Of a DNA stretch of 64,000 bases, positions 1 to 10,260 are shown one piece after another. Position 1 is the first letter of the stretch. Each line of letters opens with the position of its first letter. The position numbers were made by a program, and so were the translations under genes. Source of the stretch: Streptomyces buecherae (lineage in GTDB: Bacteria; Actinomycetota; Actinomycetes; Streptomycetales; Streptomycetaceae); assembly GCF_014295035.1 (NCBI RefSeq), contig NZ_CP060404.1:3374501-3438500 (forward strand), written 5' to 3'. Below the pieces are notes generated by a model, which saw only the letters and a list, made by a program, of their open reading frames with translations, did no database searches and had not been told where the DNA came from.

Positions 1-1982
1 TCGGGGGCGTCGGCAAGACCACGCTGGCCGTGCACGTGGCGCACGCCGCCCGGCACCACTTCCCCGACGGGCAGCTCTACGTCGACCTCCAGGGCGCGGG
101 CCCCGTCATCGCCGAACCGGGTGCCGTACTCGGGTCGTTCCTCCGGGCGCTCGGCACGCCGGACGAGAGCATCCCGGACACGCTGGAGGACCGTGCCGCC
201 CTCTACCGCTCCACGCTCGCCGGGCGCCGCATCCTGACCCTGCTCGACAACGCCCACGACGCCGCTCAGGTCCGCCCGCTACTGCCGGGAACCGAGGGCT
301 GCGCGGCGCTGATCACCAGCAGGTCGCGGATGATGGACCTGGAGAGCGCCCATCTGGTCGACCTCGACGTGATGAGCCCCGAGGAGGCACTCGTCCTGTT
401 CACGCGCATCGTGGGCGAGGACCGTACCTCCGGGGAGCGCGACGCGGCCATGGACGTCGTCGCAGCCTGCGGCTTCCTGCCGCTGGCCATCCGGATCGCG
501 GCGTCCCGGCTCGCGGCGCGGCGCACCTGGACCGTCTCCGTCCTGGCCCGCAAGCTGGCCGACCAGCGCCACCGGCTCGACGAACTGCAGGCCGGTGACC
601 TCGCGGTCAAGGCGACCTTCGAACTCGGCTACGACCAGTTGGAGCCCCCACAGGCCCGCGCTTTCCGGCTGCTCGGGCTCGCCGACGGCCCGGACATCTC
701 GCTCGCGGCCGCGGCGGCCATCCTCGACCTCGACGTGTACGCGGCCGAGTCGCTGCTGGAAAGCCTGGTGGACACGAGTCTGCTGGAGTCAGCGGCCCCC
801 GGCCGCTACCGCTTCCACGACCTCGTGAGGCTCTACGCGCGCACATGTGCCGAGCGGGACGAACTACCACCGTCCGAGCGAGACGCCGCGCTCTCCCGAC
901 TACTCGACTTCTACCTGGCCAGTGCGACGAAGGTGTTCGCCCACGCGCGACCCAGCGATCGCCTGGTGGAGCACCTGGAGAAGACCCACTACGCCGGCCT
1001 GTCCTTTCCCGACCGCGCCTCGGCGATCGACTGGCTGTTCGCCGAGGCGGGTTGCGTGCTGGCCAGCATCCAGCAGTTCGCCTCGACCAGCACGCTGCGC
1101 CGGGCCACCGATCTACTCCTCGCCTCCAAGGACCTCGCCGAGTCCGGCGCCAACTCTCGGCAGTACGAGACCGCTGCCCTCGTGGTCTGCGAGGCGGCCC
1201 AGGCGGCCGGTGACGCCCGCGCCGAGGGCCGGGCGCGGATGATGCTGACCCATGCGCACCGGCTGGCGGGCAGCTTCGACCAGGCGGACGCGGAGGCCCA
1301 GCGGGCGATCGAGCTCGCGAACTCGGTCGACGACCCGGTGCCCGCCTGTGAAGCCGTCAACGACCGGGGCATCATCGCGTTCTCCCAGAAGCGCTATGGG
1401 GACTCGGAACGGTACTTCCGCCAGGCCCTGGACGCCTTCCGGCGGGACGACAACCTCGCGGGCGTCGCCGGGACCCTGTGCAACCTCTCACGGGCACACG
1501 CCGCTTTGGGGCGCATCGAGGAGGCCATCGAGCTCGCCACCGAGGGCGTCACCACGTACAGCAGTCTGGGACTCGGCCTGCGGGTGGCGAACGGCCGTTA
1601 CGCGTTGGGGTTCGCGCTTTTCCAGGCCAACCGATTCCCGGAGGCGCTGGAACAGCTCACCGCCGCTCTGGCGCTGTTCCGAGACAACCGGCAACGGTTG
1701 TGGGAGGGGTCCACCCACGCCCGGTTGGCTGAGGTGCACCTGGCCGCTCAGCGGCCGGCCGAGGCCGCCACCAACGCCGAGCGGGCCCTCGCACTCCGTT
1801 TCATGGGCGGTGAATACCGCCGGGGCGTCGTTCTCACCGTGCTCGGCAAGGCGCTGCGGGAACTCGGGCAGCTCGATCGGGCGCGCGCCTGCTGGACGGA
1901 GGCTCTCTCCATCCACGAGCGGTTGGGCTCGGGGGAGGTAGCGGAAGTGCGATCGCTGCTGGTCCCGGTACCCGTCGGCTAG
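1..1982 (+). CDS. AfsR-like NB-ARC/TPR transcriptional regulator (5' end outside window)
   Basis: The gene runs in from the left edge: the open frame begins at base 3 with the P-loop GGVGKTTLA, so the N-terminal part is missing. Visible in order are Walker A (bases 3-29), a Walker B-like RILTLLDNA (about 226-252), the NB-ARC hallmark LPLAIRIAA (about 478-504), a winged-helix-like stretch, and a long TPR-type helical region (about 1170-1950) ending in VPVPVG. From P-loop to stop there are about 660 residues, close to the same span of AfsR (a SARP with NB-ARC and TPR domains). In such proteins ATP hydrolysis and TPR contacts control an N-terminal DNA-binding domain; here that domain cannot be seen. 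The next two genes encode AfsS-like repeat peptides and an AfsK-like kinase lies at 5.5-8.3 kb, supporting the AfsR comparison. An NB-ARC/TPR protein without a SARP domain remains possible. Confidence 0.85.
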   Translation, partial: GGVGKTTLAVHVAHAARHHFPDGQLYVDLQGAGPVIAEPGAVLGSFLRALGTPDESIPDTLEDRAALYRSTLAGRRILTLLDNAHDAAQVRPLLPGTEGCAALITSRSRMMDLESAHLVDLDVMSPEEALVLFTRIVGEDRTSGERDAAMDVVAACGFLPLAIRIAASRLAARRTWTVSVLARKLADQRHRLDELQAGDLAVKATFELGYDQLEPPQARAFRLLGLADGPDISLAAAAAILDLDVYAAESLLESLVDTSLLESAAPGRYRFHDLVRLYARTCAERDELPPSERDAALSRLLDFYLASATKVFAHARPSDRLVEHLEKTHYAGLSFPDRASAIDWLFAEAGCVLASIQQFASTSTLRRATDLLLASKDLAESGANSRQYETAALVVCEAAQAAGDARAEGRARMMLTHAHRLAGSFDQADAEAQRAIELANSVDDPVPACEAVNDRGIIAFSQKRYGDSERYFRQALDAFRRDDNLAGVAGTLCNLSRAHAALGRIEEAIELATEGVTTYSSLGLGLRVANGRYALGFALFQANRFPEALEQLTAALALFRDNRQRLWEGSTHARLAEVHLAAQRPAEAATNAERALALRFMGGEYRRGVVLTVLGKALRELGQLDRARACWTEALSIHERLGSGEVAEVRSLLVPVPVG

Positions 1983-1995
1983 CAACCTCGTCGAG

Positions 1996-2014
1996 CGTTC
2001 ATCAATCGTTTATC
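1996..2014 (+). promoter_or_regulatory. 11-bp direct repeat, candidate AfsR/SARP- or PhoP-type operator
   Basis: CGTTCATC at 1996-2003 is followed by CGTTTATC at 2007-2014, so the half-sites repeat with an 11-bp period just after the regulator stop codon and upstream of the first repeat-peptide gene. AfsR sites (CGTTCA) and PhoP sites are direct repeats of this type. A -10-like TACGAT lies at 2103-2108 without a good -35, as expected of an activator-dependent promoter, but the distance from the repeats is larger than usual. Assignment is inference. Confidence 0.45.
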
Positions 2015-2193
2015 GCCGCCCGCCACTCTCGTTGCGTCGATCCGCAGCACCAGGGGAGAACGGATCGGAGATACGGCCGCGCGGCTTCATCCATACGCGG
2101 CCTACGATGTCCGTCCGGCGGCCAACGGGGGAGCCGCCGGGCGGTGTTCCGACCATCCCCCGCAACGCGTCGCCACCAACGGGGAGAACAGCA

Positions 2194-2454
2194 ATGAGCA
2201 CCACTGAGTCCAACGTCGTCACGGCCGTGAACGACCGTCCAACCAACACCACCAAGCGCAAGCGGCCGGCCGTCCAGCCGCTGGACAACCACGTTGACTT
2301 CATGGACAGCGGCACTCTGGACAACCACGTCGACGGTGCGGACATCGCGCCGGAGGACAACCACGTGGACGGAAAGAAGGACGCCATGGCGGACAACCAC
2401 GCCGACGACGCGGGCTCCACGACGCAGGACAACCATGTGGACGGGGCTGTATAG
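2194..2454 (+). CDS. AfsS-like repeat peptide with five DNH(V/A)D motifs
   Basis: An 86-residue protein starting at ATG 2194 behind a GGGGAG ribosome binding site. Residues 1-30 form a Thr/Asn-rich leader with a KRKR patch and no signal peptide. Then DNHVD, DNHVD, DNHVD, DNHAD, DNHVD begin at residues 31, 43, 55, 67 and 79, an exact 12-residue period. The repeats differ at wobble positions (gtt/gtc/gtg for Val, cac/cat for His), which argues that the peptide is under selection. AfsS, the small sigma-like target of AfsR, is remembered as having comparable DNH-containing repeats; this protein has a different residue after the core and more copies. It follows an AfsR-like gene in the same direction, with a candidate operator between. 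Function is unknown; an AfsS-like pleiotropic regulator, a metal-binding peptide or a multi-core precursor are all possible. Confidence 0.8.
   Translation: MSTTESNVVTAVNDRPTNTTKRKRPAVQPLDNHVDFMDSGTLDNHVDGADIAPEDNHVDGKKDAMADNHADDAGSTTQDNHVDGAV
2284..2442 (+). repeat. five in-frame 36-bp repeat units coding DNH(V/A)D
   Basis: The coding units start at 2284, 2320, 2356, 2392 and 2428, each 36 bp apart. Only the five-codon core is conserved; the seven spacer residues vary freely, and core codons vary at synonymous positions. This is the pattern of an old, selected protein repeat and not of recent DNA duplication. Confidence 0.9.
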
Positions 2455-2635
2455 ACGGCCACGCGCACGGCTTCCATAGCGTGTGAGGTCACGCGGAATG
2501 AGCGCCGGCATCGATGGCGAGGAGGGGGAGCCATCGGTGCCGGCCTCACTCCTTTTGGGTATACACCTCTCGCCAGCATTCGATCGCTTCAAGACAAACA
2601 GACCGATAGCGCACAGCGTCGTTGATCTCGTGCGT

Positions 2636-2648
2636 TTCACTCAGTGAA
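2636..2648. promoter_or_regulatory. inverted repeat TTCACT-C-AGTGAA upstream of secreted peptide gene
   Basis: A perfect 6-bp inverted repeat with a 1-base centre lies 31 bases before the start of the secreted repeat-peptide gene, between it and the previous repeat-peptide gene. Its position suits an operator or promoter-proximal site. It lies in a locally AT-richer stretch. No binding protein can be named. Confidence 0.35.
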
Positions 2649-2678
2649 CAACAAACACATCTCTGACAAGGAGTTGGA

Positions 2679-2861
2679 ATGTCGCATTCACGAATGCTAT
2701 GCGTCTCGCTGTTGTTCGGCGCTGCGCTGACCGTCGGCACCGCCACGTCCGCGGTCGCGGACAACCACACAGAGGGCGCGACCGCGATATCTTCGGACCA
2801 CACTCCGGACAGCGCGACCGTGACTCCGCTGGACCACACCCCGGACGGTGCGCTGCGTTGA
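2679..2861 (+). CDS. secreted AfsS-like repeat peptide with Sec signal
   Basis: A 60-residue protein with ATG at 2679 and an AAGGAG ribosome binding site. Residues 1-27 are a classical signal peptide: basic N-terminus, hydrophobic core LLFGAALTVG, and a cleavage site after SAVA. The predicted mature peptide begins exactly at DNHTEG and holds three related units (DNHTEG, SDHTPDS, LDHTPDG) with His residues at 30, 41 and 53, again close to a 12-residue period. It resembles the cytoplasmic repeat peptide encoded 224 bp upstream but is exported. No homologue is recognised with confidence. It may be an extracellular form of an AfsS-like peptide, a metal-binding peptide or a signalling peptide. The 12-base sequence CGTTGATCTCGT occurs on both sides of the gene (2620-2631 and 2856-2867). 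Confidence 0.75.
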   Translation: MSHSRMLCVSLLFGAALTVGTATSAVADNHTEGATAISSDHTPDSATVTPLDHTPDGALR

Positions 2862-2939
2862 TCTCGTACGGGGTCCGCGAGTACGCCTGATCGTTTCACC
2901 ACGCTGGAGCGCCAGCCAGCTCGGGACAACCGACGGAAA

Positions 2940-2975
2940 GGGTGGCGCGGCGCGCTCTTAGCCGCCGCGCCACCC
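2940..2975. terminator. bidirectional terminator hairpin
   Basis: A perfect 13-bp stem (2940-2952 with 2963-2975) and a 10-base loop sit between the convergent secreted-peptide gene and the Ser/Gly-rich protein gene. There is no U-tract, which is common for Streptomyces terminators. Confidence 0.75.
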
Positions 2976-2990
2976 TCGCCTGGCGTCCCG

Positions 2991-3614
2991 CTAACTCGCG
3001 GACTTCGACGCGCTCGTCACCTGGCAGGTGTAGTACGTCTGCTCGCTGAAGGTGTAGTAGCTCGACATCGTGACCGTCTGGGACTGGCCCGGGCCCACCG
3101 TGACGCGCTCGTAGTCGGTGCCCATGGTCTGGCTGTTGGAGCTGGCCGCCCACTTGACGGTGATCGAGTAGTCGTACGACGTGACCGTGGACGGGTTGTG
3201 CACCGTGACGTCGTACTCGAGCTGGCTGGACGACTGGTCGTAGCGGCAGTTGCTGCCGTTCGTCTCGCCGGACACGTCCCCGACGTAGGTCGGCTCGGTC
3301 GGGGTGGGGGACGGCGTCGGGGTGGAGTCGTAACCGGAGGACGTGCCGCCGTTGTACGAGCCGCCGCTGTAGGAACCGCCTCCGTACGAGCCGCCCCCGT
3401 AGTCGCCGCCGGATGAGCTGTCACCCGACGAACTGCCGCCCGACGAGCTGCCGCCGGACGAACTGCCCGAGACGAAGCCGTCGCTGGACGACGACGAGCC
3501 GCTGTCGTTGTCGTCGCAGCCGCCGCCCCCGCTGCGCCGGGCGCCGGTCAGGGCGATAAAGACGACGGCAACCATGGCGACCACCCGCAGGTGGCGTCGG
3601 CGACGCACATTCAT
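2991..3614 (-). CDS. secreted Ser/Gly-rich protein with C-terminal beta-sandwich-like domain
   Basis: 207 residues starting at ATG 3614 behind a GGGGG-type ribosome binding site. The N-terminus has an RRRR-containing n-region and a hydrophobic stretch (about residues 13-24) followed by SGGGGCDD, so it is exported; the Cys is not in a standard lipobox. Residues about 38-95 are Ser/Gly/Tyr low-complexity linker, then a Pro/Thr hinge, then about 90 residues rich in Thr/Ser/Tyr with beta-strand pattern and two Cys that could form a disulphide. The C-terminal part resembles small Ig-like or FxLYD-type domains often seen in Streptomyces exported proteins. Function unknown. It converges on the repeat-peptide genes and diverges from the next membrane-protein gene. 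Confidence 0.8.
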   Translation of the reverse strand: MNVRRRRHLRVVAMVAVVFIALTGARRSGGGGCDDNDSGSSSSSDGFVSGSSSGGSSSGGSSSGDSSSGGDYGGGSYGGGSYSGGSYNGGTSSGYDSTPTPSPTPTEPTYVGDVSGETNGSNCRYDQSSSQLEYDVTVHNPSTVTSYDYSITVKWAASSNSQTMGTDYERVTVGPGQSQTVTMSSYYTFSEQTYYTCQVTSASKSAS

Positions 3615-4017
3615 GAAATACCCCCGTGGAAAAGACCGTTACAAGCCAATAAGTGCCCATTGACGAGTGCACGCCAGCATAGAGCAACGAAGCGACGGCA
3701 CCGACCCCCTCGGGGGAGGGCCGCCGCGGCCCTGCGCCCGGCCCGACTGGGTACGGGGTGAACCCGGCCGCGGCACCTGGCGGGAGTGCGTGGTGTGACG
3801 CCGTCCGGACGGTGCCGGACCGCTGGGTGGTCGCCCGCGACGGGTCTGCATTCCACCACGCCCCGGGACGGGGATCGGTTCCCTCCGGCCCCATTGGTTC
3901 ATCTCTTCACCAACTCCCCCCGCACCGTTACCCAGTGTGTTCCTCGCGTGGCAGGCTCGCCGGGGCGGGCGTAGCGTCGAGAGGGAGAGCGCGTACGCGA
4001 CAGGCGAGGAGTCGGGG
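3615..4017. other. 403-bp divergent intergenic region
   Basis: Lies between the divergently transcribed secreted-protein and membrane-protein genes and must hold both promoters. No convincing gene, hairpin or repeat is visible. Frames across it lack codon bias. Confidence 0.5.
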
Positions 4018-5187
4018 ATGGTCCGCAACGTCTTCGGGAGCCTCATCGCTCTCATCGGAGCGACGGCCGTCGTCTGGAGCCCCTTCCGTGCCTGGTACGA
4101 CGGCCGTCACGGGCGCGATGTGCGGGTGGACGACCTCTTCGGCGGGCTCGACGGCGGGCGCGGCGTCGAGGTGAGCCTGCTGCGCTCGCTGTTCCTGCCC
4201 ATGGCCTGCGCCGCGCTGATCGCGGTGGTGGGCCTGCTGCTGCGGTCGCGGCTGCTCGTCGCGCTGGCCGGCCTGGTGGCGCTGGGCTTCACGGTGCTGT
4301 GGATGGTCCGCCAGGGCCAGGCCGCCGGCAGCCTGACGGTGGACGGCGAGGGCAACGGCCTGGGCCTCGGCGTCGCGGGCGCGCTCGGTGGCTCGATCCT
4401 GCTGCTGAGCGCGGCGGCCCTGATGAGCGGACGCCCCGCACGCCGGGGCCGGCACGCGCTGACCGGCGAGCGGGCGGACGAGACGTACGGCGGATATGGG
4501 GCGTACCCGGTGCCGGGCCCGGGTGGCTACGGCGGGCCGCCACCGGCCGCCGGCCCGGGCGGCGGATACGGCGCCGGGACCGGTACGGGGGCGGGCTACG
4601 GCGCCGGGGCCGGTACGGGTGCGGGCTACGGCGCCGGGCACGGCAGGCCCGGCGAACGGCGGCCCGGCGGCGCGCGGGACGGTGAGCCGCCGCTGCCCGC
4701 GGGCTACGCGGCCGGGGCGTTCCAGCGCGACCCGCACGAGCCGGAGGCGTACCCGCGTGACCTGTACGCGCCACGGCCCCAGCGCGCGCCGCGGGGCCCC
4801 GAGGCGCGCGCTGGCGCGCGTCCGCCGTACGCGACCGGGACCGGGGCCGGTGCCAGCGCGAGCGGCGCCCCCACTCCCCGCGTCACCTGGCCCGCCGCCC
4901 CGGAGGCCGAGCGCGAGGACAAGACGATCGAGATGCCGCCGGTCACGGACGACACCCCCGCCCCGAGCCAGCCTCCTACCGGCCACCGCGCCCCCGCTCC
5001 GGACGCCCCCGACCAGGGCCGCGACGCCGGCCCGCCGCCCGGGGGCCCCGCGTACGACACCGGCGACGGGCCCTCGCCGGACGAGCCCGAGACCGCGCCG
5101 TGGCCCGGGCCAGCCGCCCCGGCCGAGTCGGACACCGAGCGAACGCTGCCGCAGCCCGTCCGGCGCGAGGACGACGAAACCCCCTGA
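4018..5187 (+). CDS. integral membrane protein with Gly/Pro-rich cytoplasmic tail
   Basis: 389 residues. ATG 4018 is preferred over upstream in-frame starts because it follows GGCGAGGAG and because the protein then opens with a transmembrane segment (FGSLIALIGATAVVW). Three further hydrophobic segments follow at about residues 60-80, 85-105 and 120-140. The remaining 240 residues are disordered: Gly-Tyr-Gly repeats (GAGTGAGYG units at about 4572-4640), then Pro/Asp/Glu-rich sequence. Such tails are typical of actinobacterial membrane proteins of unknown function. It stands alone between a secreted protein and the convergent AfsK-like kinase. No enzymatic motif is visible. Confidence 0.8.
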   Translation: MVRNVFGSLIALIGATAVVWSPFRAWYDGRHGRDVRVDDLFGGLDGGRGVEVSLLRSLFLPMACAALIAVVGLLLRSRLLVALAGLVALGFTVLWMVRQGQAAGSLTVDGEGNGLGLGVAGALGGSILLLSAAALMSGRPARRGRHALTGERADETYGGYGAYPVPGPGGYGGPPPAAGPGGGYGAGTGTGAGYGAGAGTGAGYGAGHGRPGERRPGGARDGEPPLPAGYAAGAFQRDPHEPEAYPRDLYAPRPQRAPRGPEARAGARPPYATGTGAGASASGAPTPRVTWPAAPEAEREDKTIEMPPVTDDTPAPSQPPTGHRAPAPDAPDQGRDAGPPPGGPAYDTGDGPSPDEPETAPWPGPAAPAESDTERTLPQPVRREDDETP

Positions 5188-5551
5188 CGAGGCCCCTGGC
5201 AAGGCCCCTGGCAAGGCCCCTGACGACGCCCCTGACGGGGTCGCGGGGCCGGGCCGTGCGCCACGTCCCGGGAGCGACCGGCAGCCGCCTGGCGCGGCAG
5301 CGCGTACGCGACATACGAGACGTACGGGATGTACGAGACGTACCCGAGGGGCGGCAGGGCGTACGGGCGGGGCGACGAGCCGTACGGGCCACGGCAGACC
5401 GTACGGGTAACCGGGTAAGCCGAGGGGCGCGCGCCCGCGCGCGGCGGGCGCCGGGACCTCGTGGCGCCGGCGGCGTGAGGCCGCCGGTCGCGGGGCCCGG
5501 ACCGGCGTCGGGGCGCCGGAAGCGACCCGGGGGCGTGTGGCGGCGGGCGGG
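5188..5551. other. convergent intergenic region with short tandem repeats
   Basis: 364 bp between convergent genes. It begins with a 12-bp tandem repeat (CCCCTGGCAAGG and variants, about 5189-5230) and continues with a run of GTAC-containing words (about 5297-5395). No gene is supported. No clear long hairpin terminator was found. Confidence 0.5.
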
Positions 5552-8296
<2,745 letters not shown>

Positions 8297-8733
8297 TGTG
8301 CCTGCCACCTCCCCGTGGGGGCCGAAAATGTACGACCCCTTGCAGCGTCTCACCGACATAGCCCACCGGCGGTACGCAACCCGCATTCTCTCTGGCGAAG
8401 GCGCCGGTTGCGAACCCGGGGGCAATTCGCCGTGTCCCGGGCGGATCGGTGACGATCTCTCCCATGGGGGCGGCCCCGCGCGGGCCCGTACGGGAAGTGG
8501 AGGGGCTACCTCCGCGCGCGGCGCGAGCCGGCGCGCACCCTGTGCCCGCGGGCGCTCACGCGGAGCGAGGGGCGGCGGGCCGGGGCGGCGGTCGGTGCGG
8601 GAAAGGCGCCGGGGCGCGGCCTGGGGTACGGGCCGGGGCGCGGCCCGGGGCGTCGGGGTGCGGCCGGGGGAAAAAGGCCCGGCCCGCCGGGTTCCGCGGG
8701 GGATGGAAGCGGCGGGCCGGGGGTTCGGGTGGG
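8297..8733. other. intergenic region upstream of AfsK-like kinase
   Basis: 437 bp. The first part should carry the leftward kinase promoter; the remainder is the 3' flank of the convergent-side membrane-protein gene. The part at about 8560-8690 is extremely G-rich on the + strand. No small gene is supported. Confidence 0.45.
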
Positions 8734-9405
8734 TCAGGCGCCGGTCGTGGAGCCGGGCCGGACGACCATGAGGACCACGACGACGGCCCAGGTCAGCGAG
8801 AACAGGCCGGTCACCATGCCCAGCTTGGGCAGCCGGGCGGCCATGGCGCGCATCGCGCCCGTGTCGCGCTCCTCGTCCTCGAGCAGGGTCACGACGGCGT
8901 CCTGGTAACCGAGTACGGCGATGCCCAGCAGGATCGCGGCGACGACGGTCAACACCATCGAGGCGATCAGCCAGGTGTCTCCCATCACACCCATCTGCTG
9001 CGCGGTGAGCAGTCCGAAGGCCGGCACGGCGACGCTGAGCACCGCGTAGACCCGGCTGATGCGGTGCAGCAGCATCACCGAGGCGATGGAGCGCACCGTC
9101 TCGGCGGCGCTCGCGACCCCGGTCGTCCCCGTCGACTCGGCGTCCCCGGCCGGGCTCTCGGCGGTCCTGGCCGCCACCGCCGCCTCCCGGCCGCCCTCGC
9201 TGGCCGCGGCCACCTCGCCGGCGGCGGTCCCGCGCGCGGCGCCGGCCTGGCCGGCGGCGTCCTCGGCCGCCGACGCCGCGCCCGGGGCGCCGGCGGGCAG
9301 CAGGGCCTGCCGGGCGAAGCGGGGGAACAGGCTGGCCGCCACCGTGACGGGGCCGATGAACATCACGGCCACCAGCACGTGGATGCTGAGCAGGAGCTTG
9401 GTCAT
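8734..9405 (-). CDS. DUF2269-like four-helix membrane protein
   Basis: 223 residues from ATG 9405 ([10 protein letters not shown]), preferred over the longer frame because the hydrophobic segment then starts the protein. Hydrophobic segments are at about residues 3-25, 120-140, 150-172 and 195-217, with an Ala/Gly/Glu-rich loop of about 75 residues between the first and second. The pattern LHxLxAxxFIGP in helix 1 and the spacing of helices resemble the DUF2269 or related CopD-like integral membrane families, but the long loop is unusual. It is divergent from a MarR regulator with 167 bp between, which may control it. Confidence 0.75.
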   Translation of the reverse strand: MTKLLLSIHVLVAVMFIGPVTVAASLFPRFARQALLPAGAPGAASAAEDAAGQAGAARGTAAGEVAAASEGGREAAVAARTAESPAGDAESTGTTGVASAAETVRSIASVMLLHRISRVYAVLSVAVPAFGLLTAQQMGVMGDTWLIASMVLTVVAAILLGIAVLGYQDAVVTLLEDEERDTGAMRAMAARLPKLGMVTGLFSLTWAVVVVLMVVRPGSTTGA

Positions 9406-9456
9406 GGCACGCCCTCCCGGCGGCGCCCGACGCGGCGCCAACCCCTTGTTTCAGTC

Positions 9457-9479
9457 AGCCTTAAACTCGTATCGAGGCT
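9457..9479. promoter_or_regulatory. candidate MarR operator (imperfect inverted repeat)
   Basis: AGCCT (9457-9461) and AGGCT (9475-9479) flank an inner CTCG-TAT-CGAG palindrome. It lies in the AT-richer middle of the divergent intergenic region between the membrane protein and the MarR gene, where an autoregulatory operator is expected. Sequence symmetry is seen; the binding protein is inferred. Confidence 0.4.
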
Positions 9480-9572
9480 AGCATTCGCGCCGCTGACCGA
9501 TGACGGGCCGCCCCCTCCTGGAGGCCGGCCGACGAGTGGCCGCCCGGCACGGGCGGCGGAGGGCGGGAGTAC

Positions 9573-10103
9573 GTGAGGCAGAGCCCGGTCGAGCATCCGC
9601 GCACGCCACCGGCGTCGGGGCCGGTACCGATGACGCCGCGCACGGGCATGCTGCTGCTCACCGCGGGGCGGCTGATGCGCGAGGAGATCGACAGCGCGCT
9701 GGGGGCGCGCGGGCTCTCGCTGCGGCACGTGAGCGCGCTCGGCCACCTCTCGCGCGAGCCCGGCCTGTCCTACAGCGCGCTCGCCCGCCGGGCCGGGGTC
9801 ACCGCGCAGAGCATGCAGGCCACGGTGCGGCAGTTGGAGAAGGCGGGCGCGGTGGCCCGCGAGTCGCCGGCCGGCCGGGGCCGCACCGCCGAGCTGCGGG
9901 TCACCGCCCGTGGCCGGGACCTGCTCGGCGAGCTCGACGGGGTGGTGCGGGCGGCGGAGGAGCCGCTGCTCGCCGGCCTGTCGGAGGAGCAGCGCGCCGC
10001 CCTCGCGGGGGGCCTGCGGCAGGTCCTGGCCAACGGCTGGCGGGCTCGGCACAACGAGTCGCCGCCCATCCAGCCCCCGCCGCCCCTGGCGCCCACCCCG
10101 TAA
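9573..10103 (+). CDS. MarR family transcriptional regulator
   Basis: 176 residues from GTG 9573, with a GGAG-containing sequence upstream. The winged helix is clear: LSYSALARRAGVTAQSMQAT is the helix-turn-helix (about residues 64-83), followed by VRQLEKAGAVAR and the wing GRGRTAELRVTARG. The Pro-rich last 12 residues are not part of the fold. MarR proteins bind as dimers to inverted repeats and are usually released by small phenolic or lipophilic ligands or by oxidation; no Cys sensor is present here. The divergent membrane-protein gene is the likely target. Confidence 0.9.
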   Translation: MRQSPVEHPRTPPASGPVPMTPRTGMLLLTAGRLMREEIDSALGARGLSLRHVSALGHLSREPGLSYSALARRAGVTAQSMQATVRQLEKAGAVARESPAGRGRTAELRVTARGRDLLGELDGVVRAAEEPLLAGLSEEQRAALAGGLRQVLANGWRARHNESPPIQPPPPLAPTP

Positions 10104-10193
10104 CCCTTCGCCCTCAAGCGCACCGTGGCGCCCCGGCCACCGCCGCGCGCCCACCGCCGCGCGCCCGCCCACCGCCGCGCCCCCGGACGACGG

Positions 10194-10227
10194 CGGGCGG
10201 GCCCGACCGGTGGGTCGGGCCCGCCCG
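10194..10227. terminator. strong bidirectional terminator hairpin
   Basis: A perfect 15-bp GC stem (10194-10208 with 10213-10227) and a 4-base loop lie between the convergent marR-type gene and the methyltransferase that ends the isonitrile operon. It marks the end of both units. Confidence 0.85.
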
Positions 10228-10260
10228 GGTAGTGCGGGACACCGTGCTGGCGGGTGCGGG

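Noticed and set aside
2002..2640. Open frames on the minus strand across the repeat-peptide genes with apparent STWLS repeats
   Set aside because: They are antisense images of the DNHVD repeats; no ribosome binding site, and the synonymous wobble pattern favours the plus-strand reading.
5189..5400. Tandem CCCCTGGCAAGG and GTAC words as a CRISPR-like array
   Set aside because: Units are too short and there are no unique spacers or cas genes.
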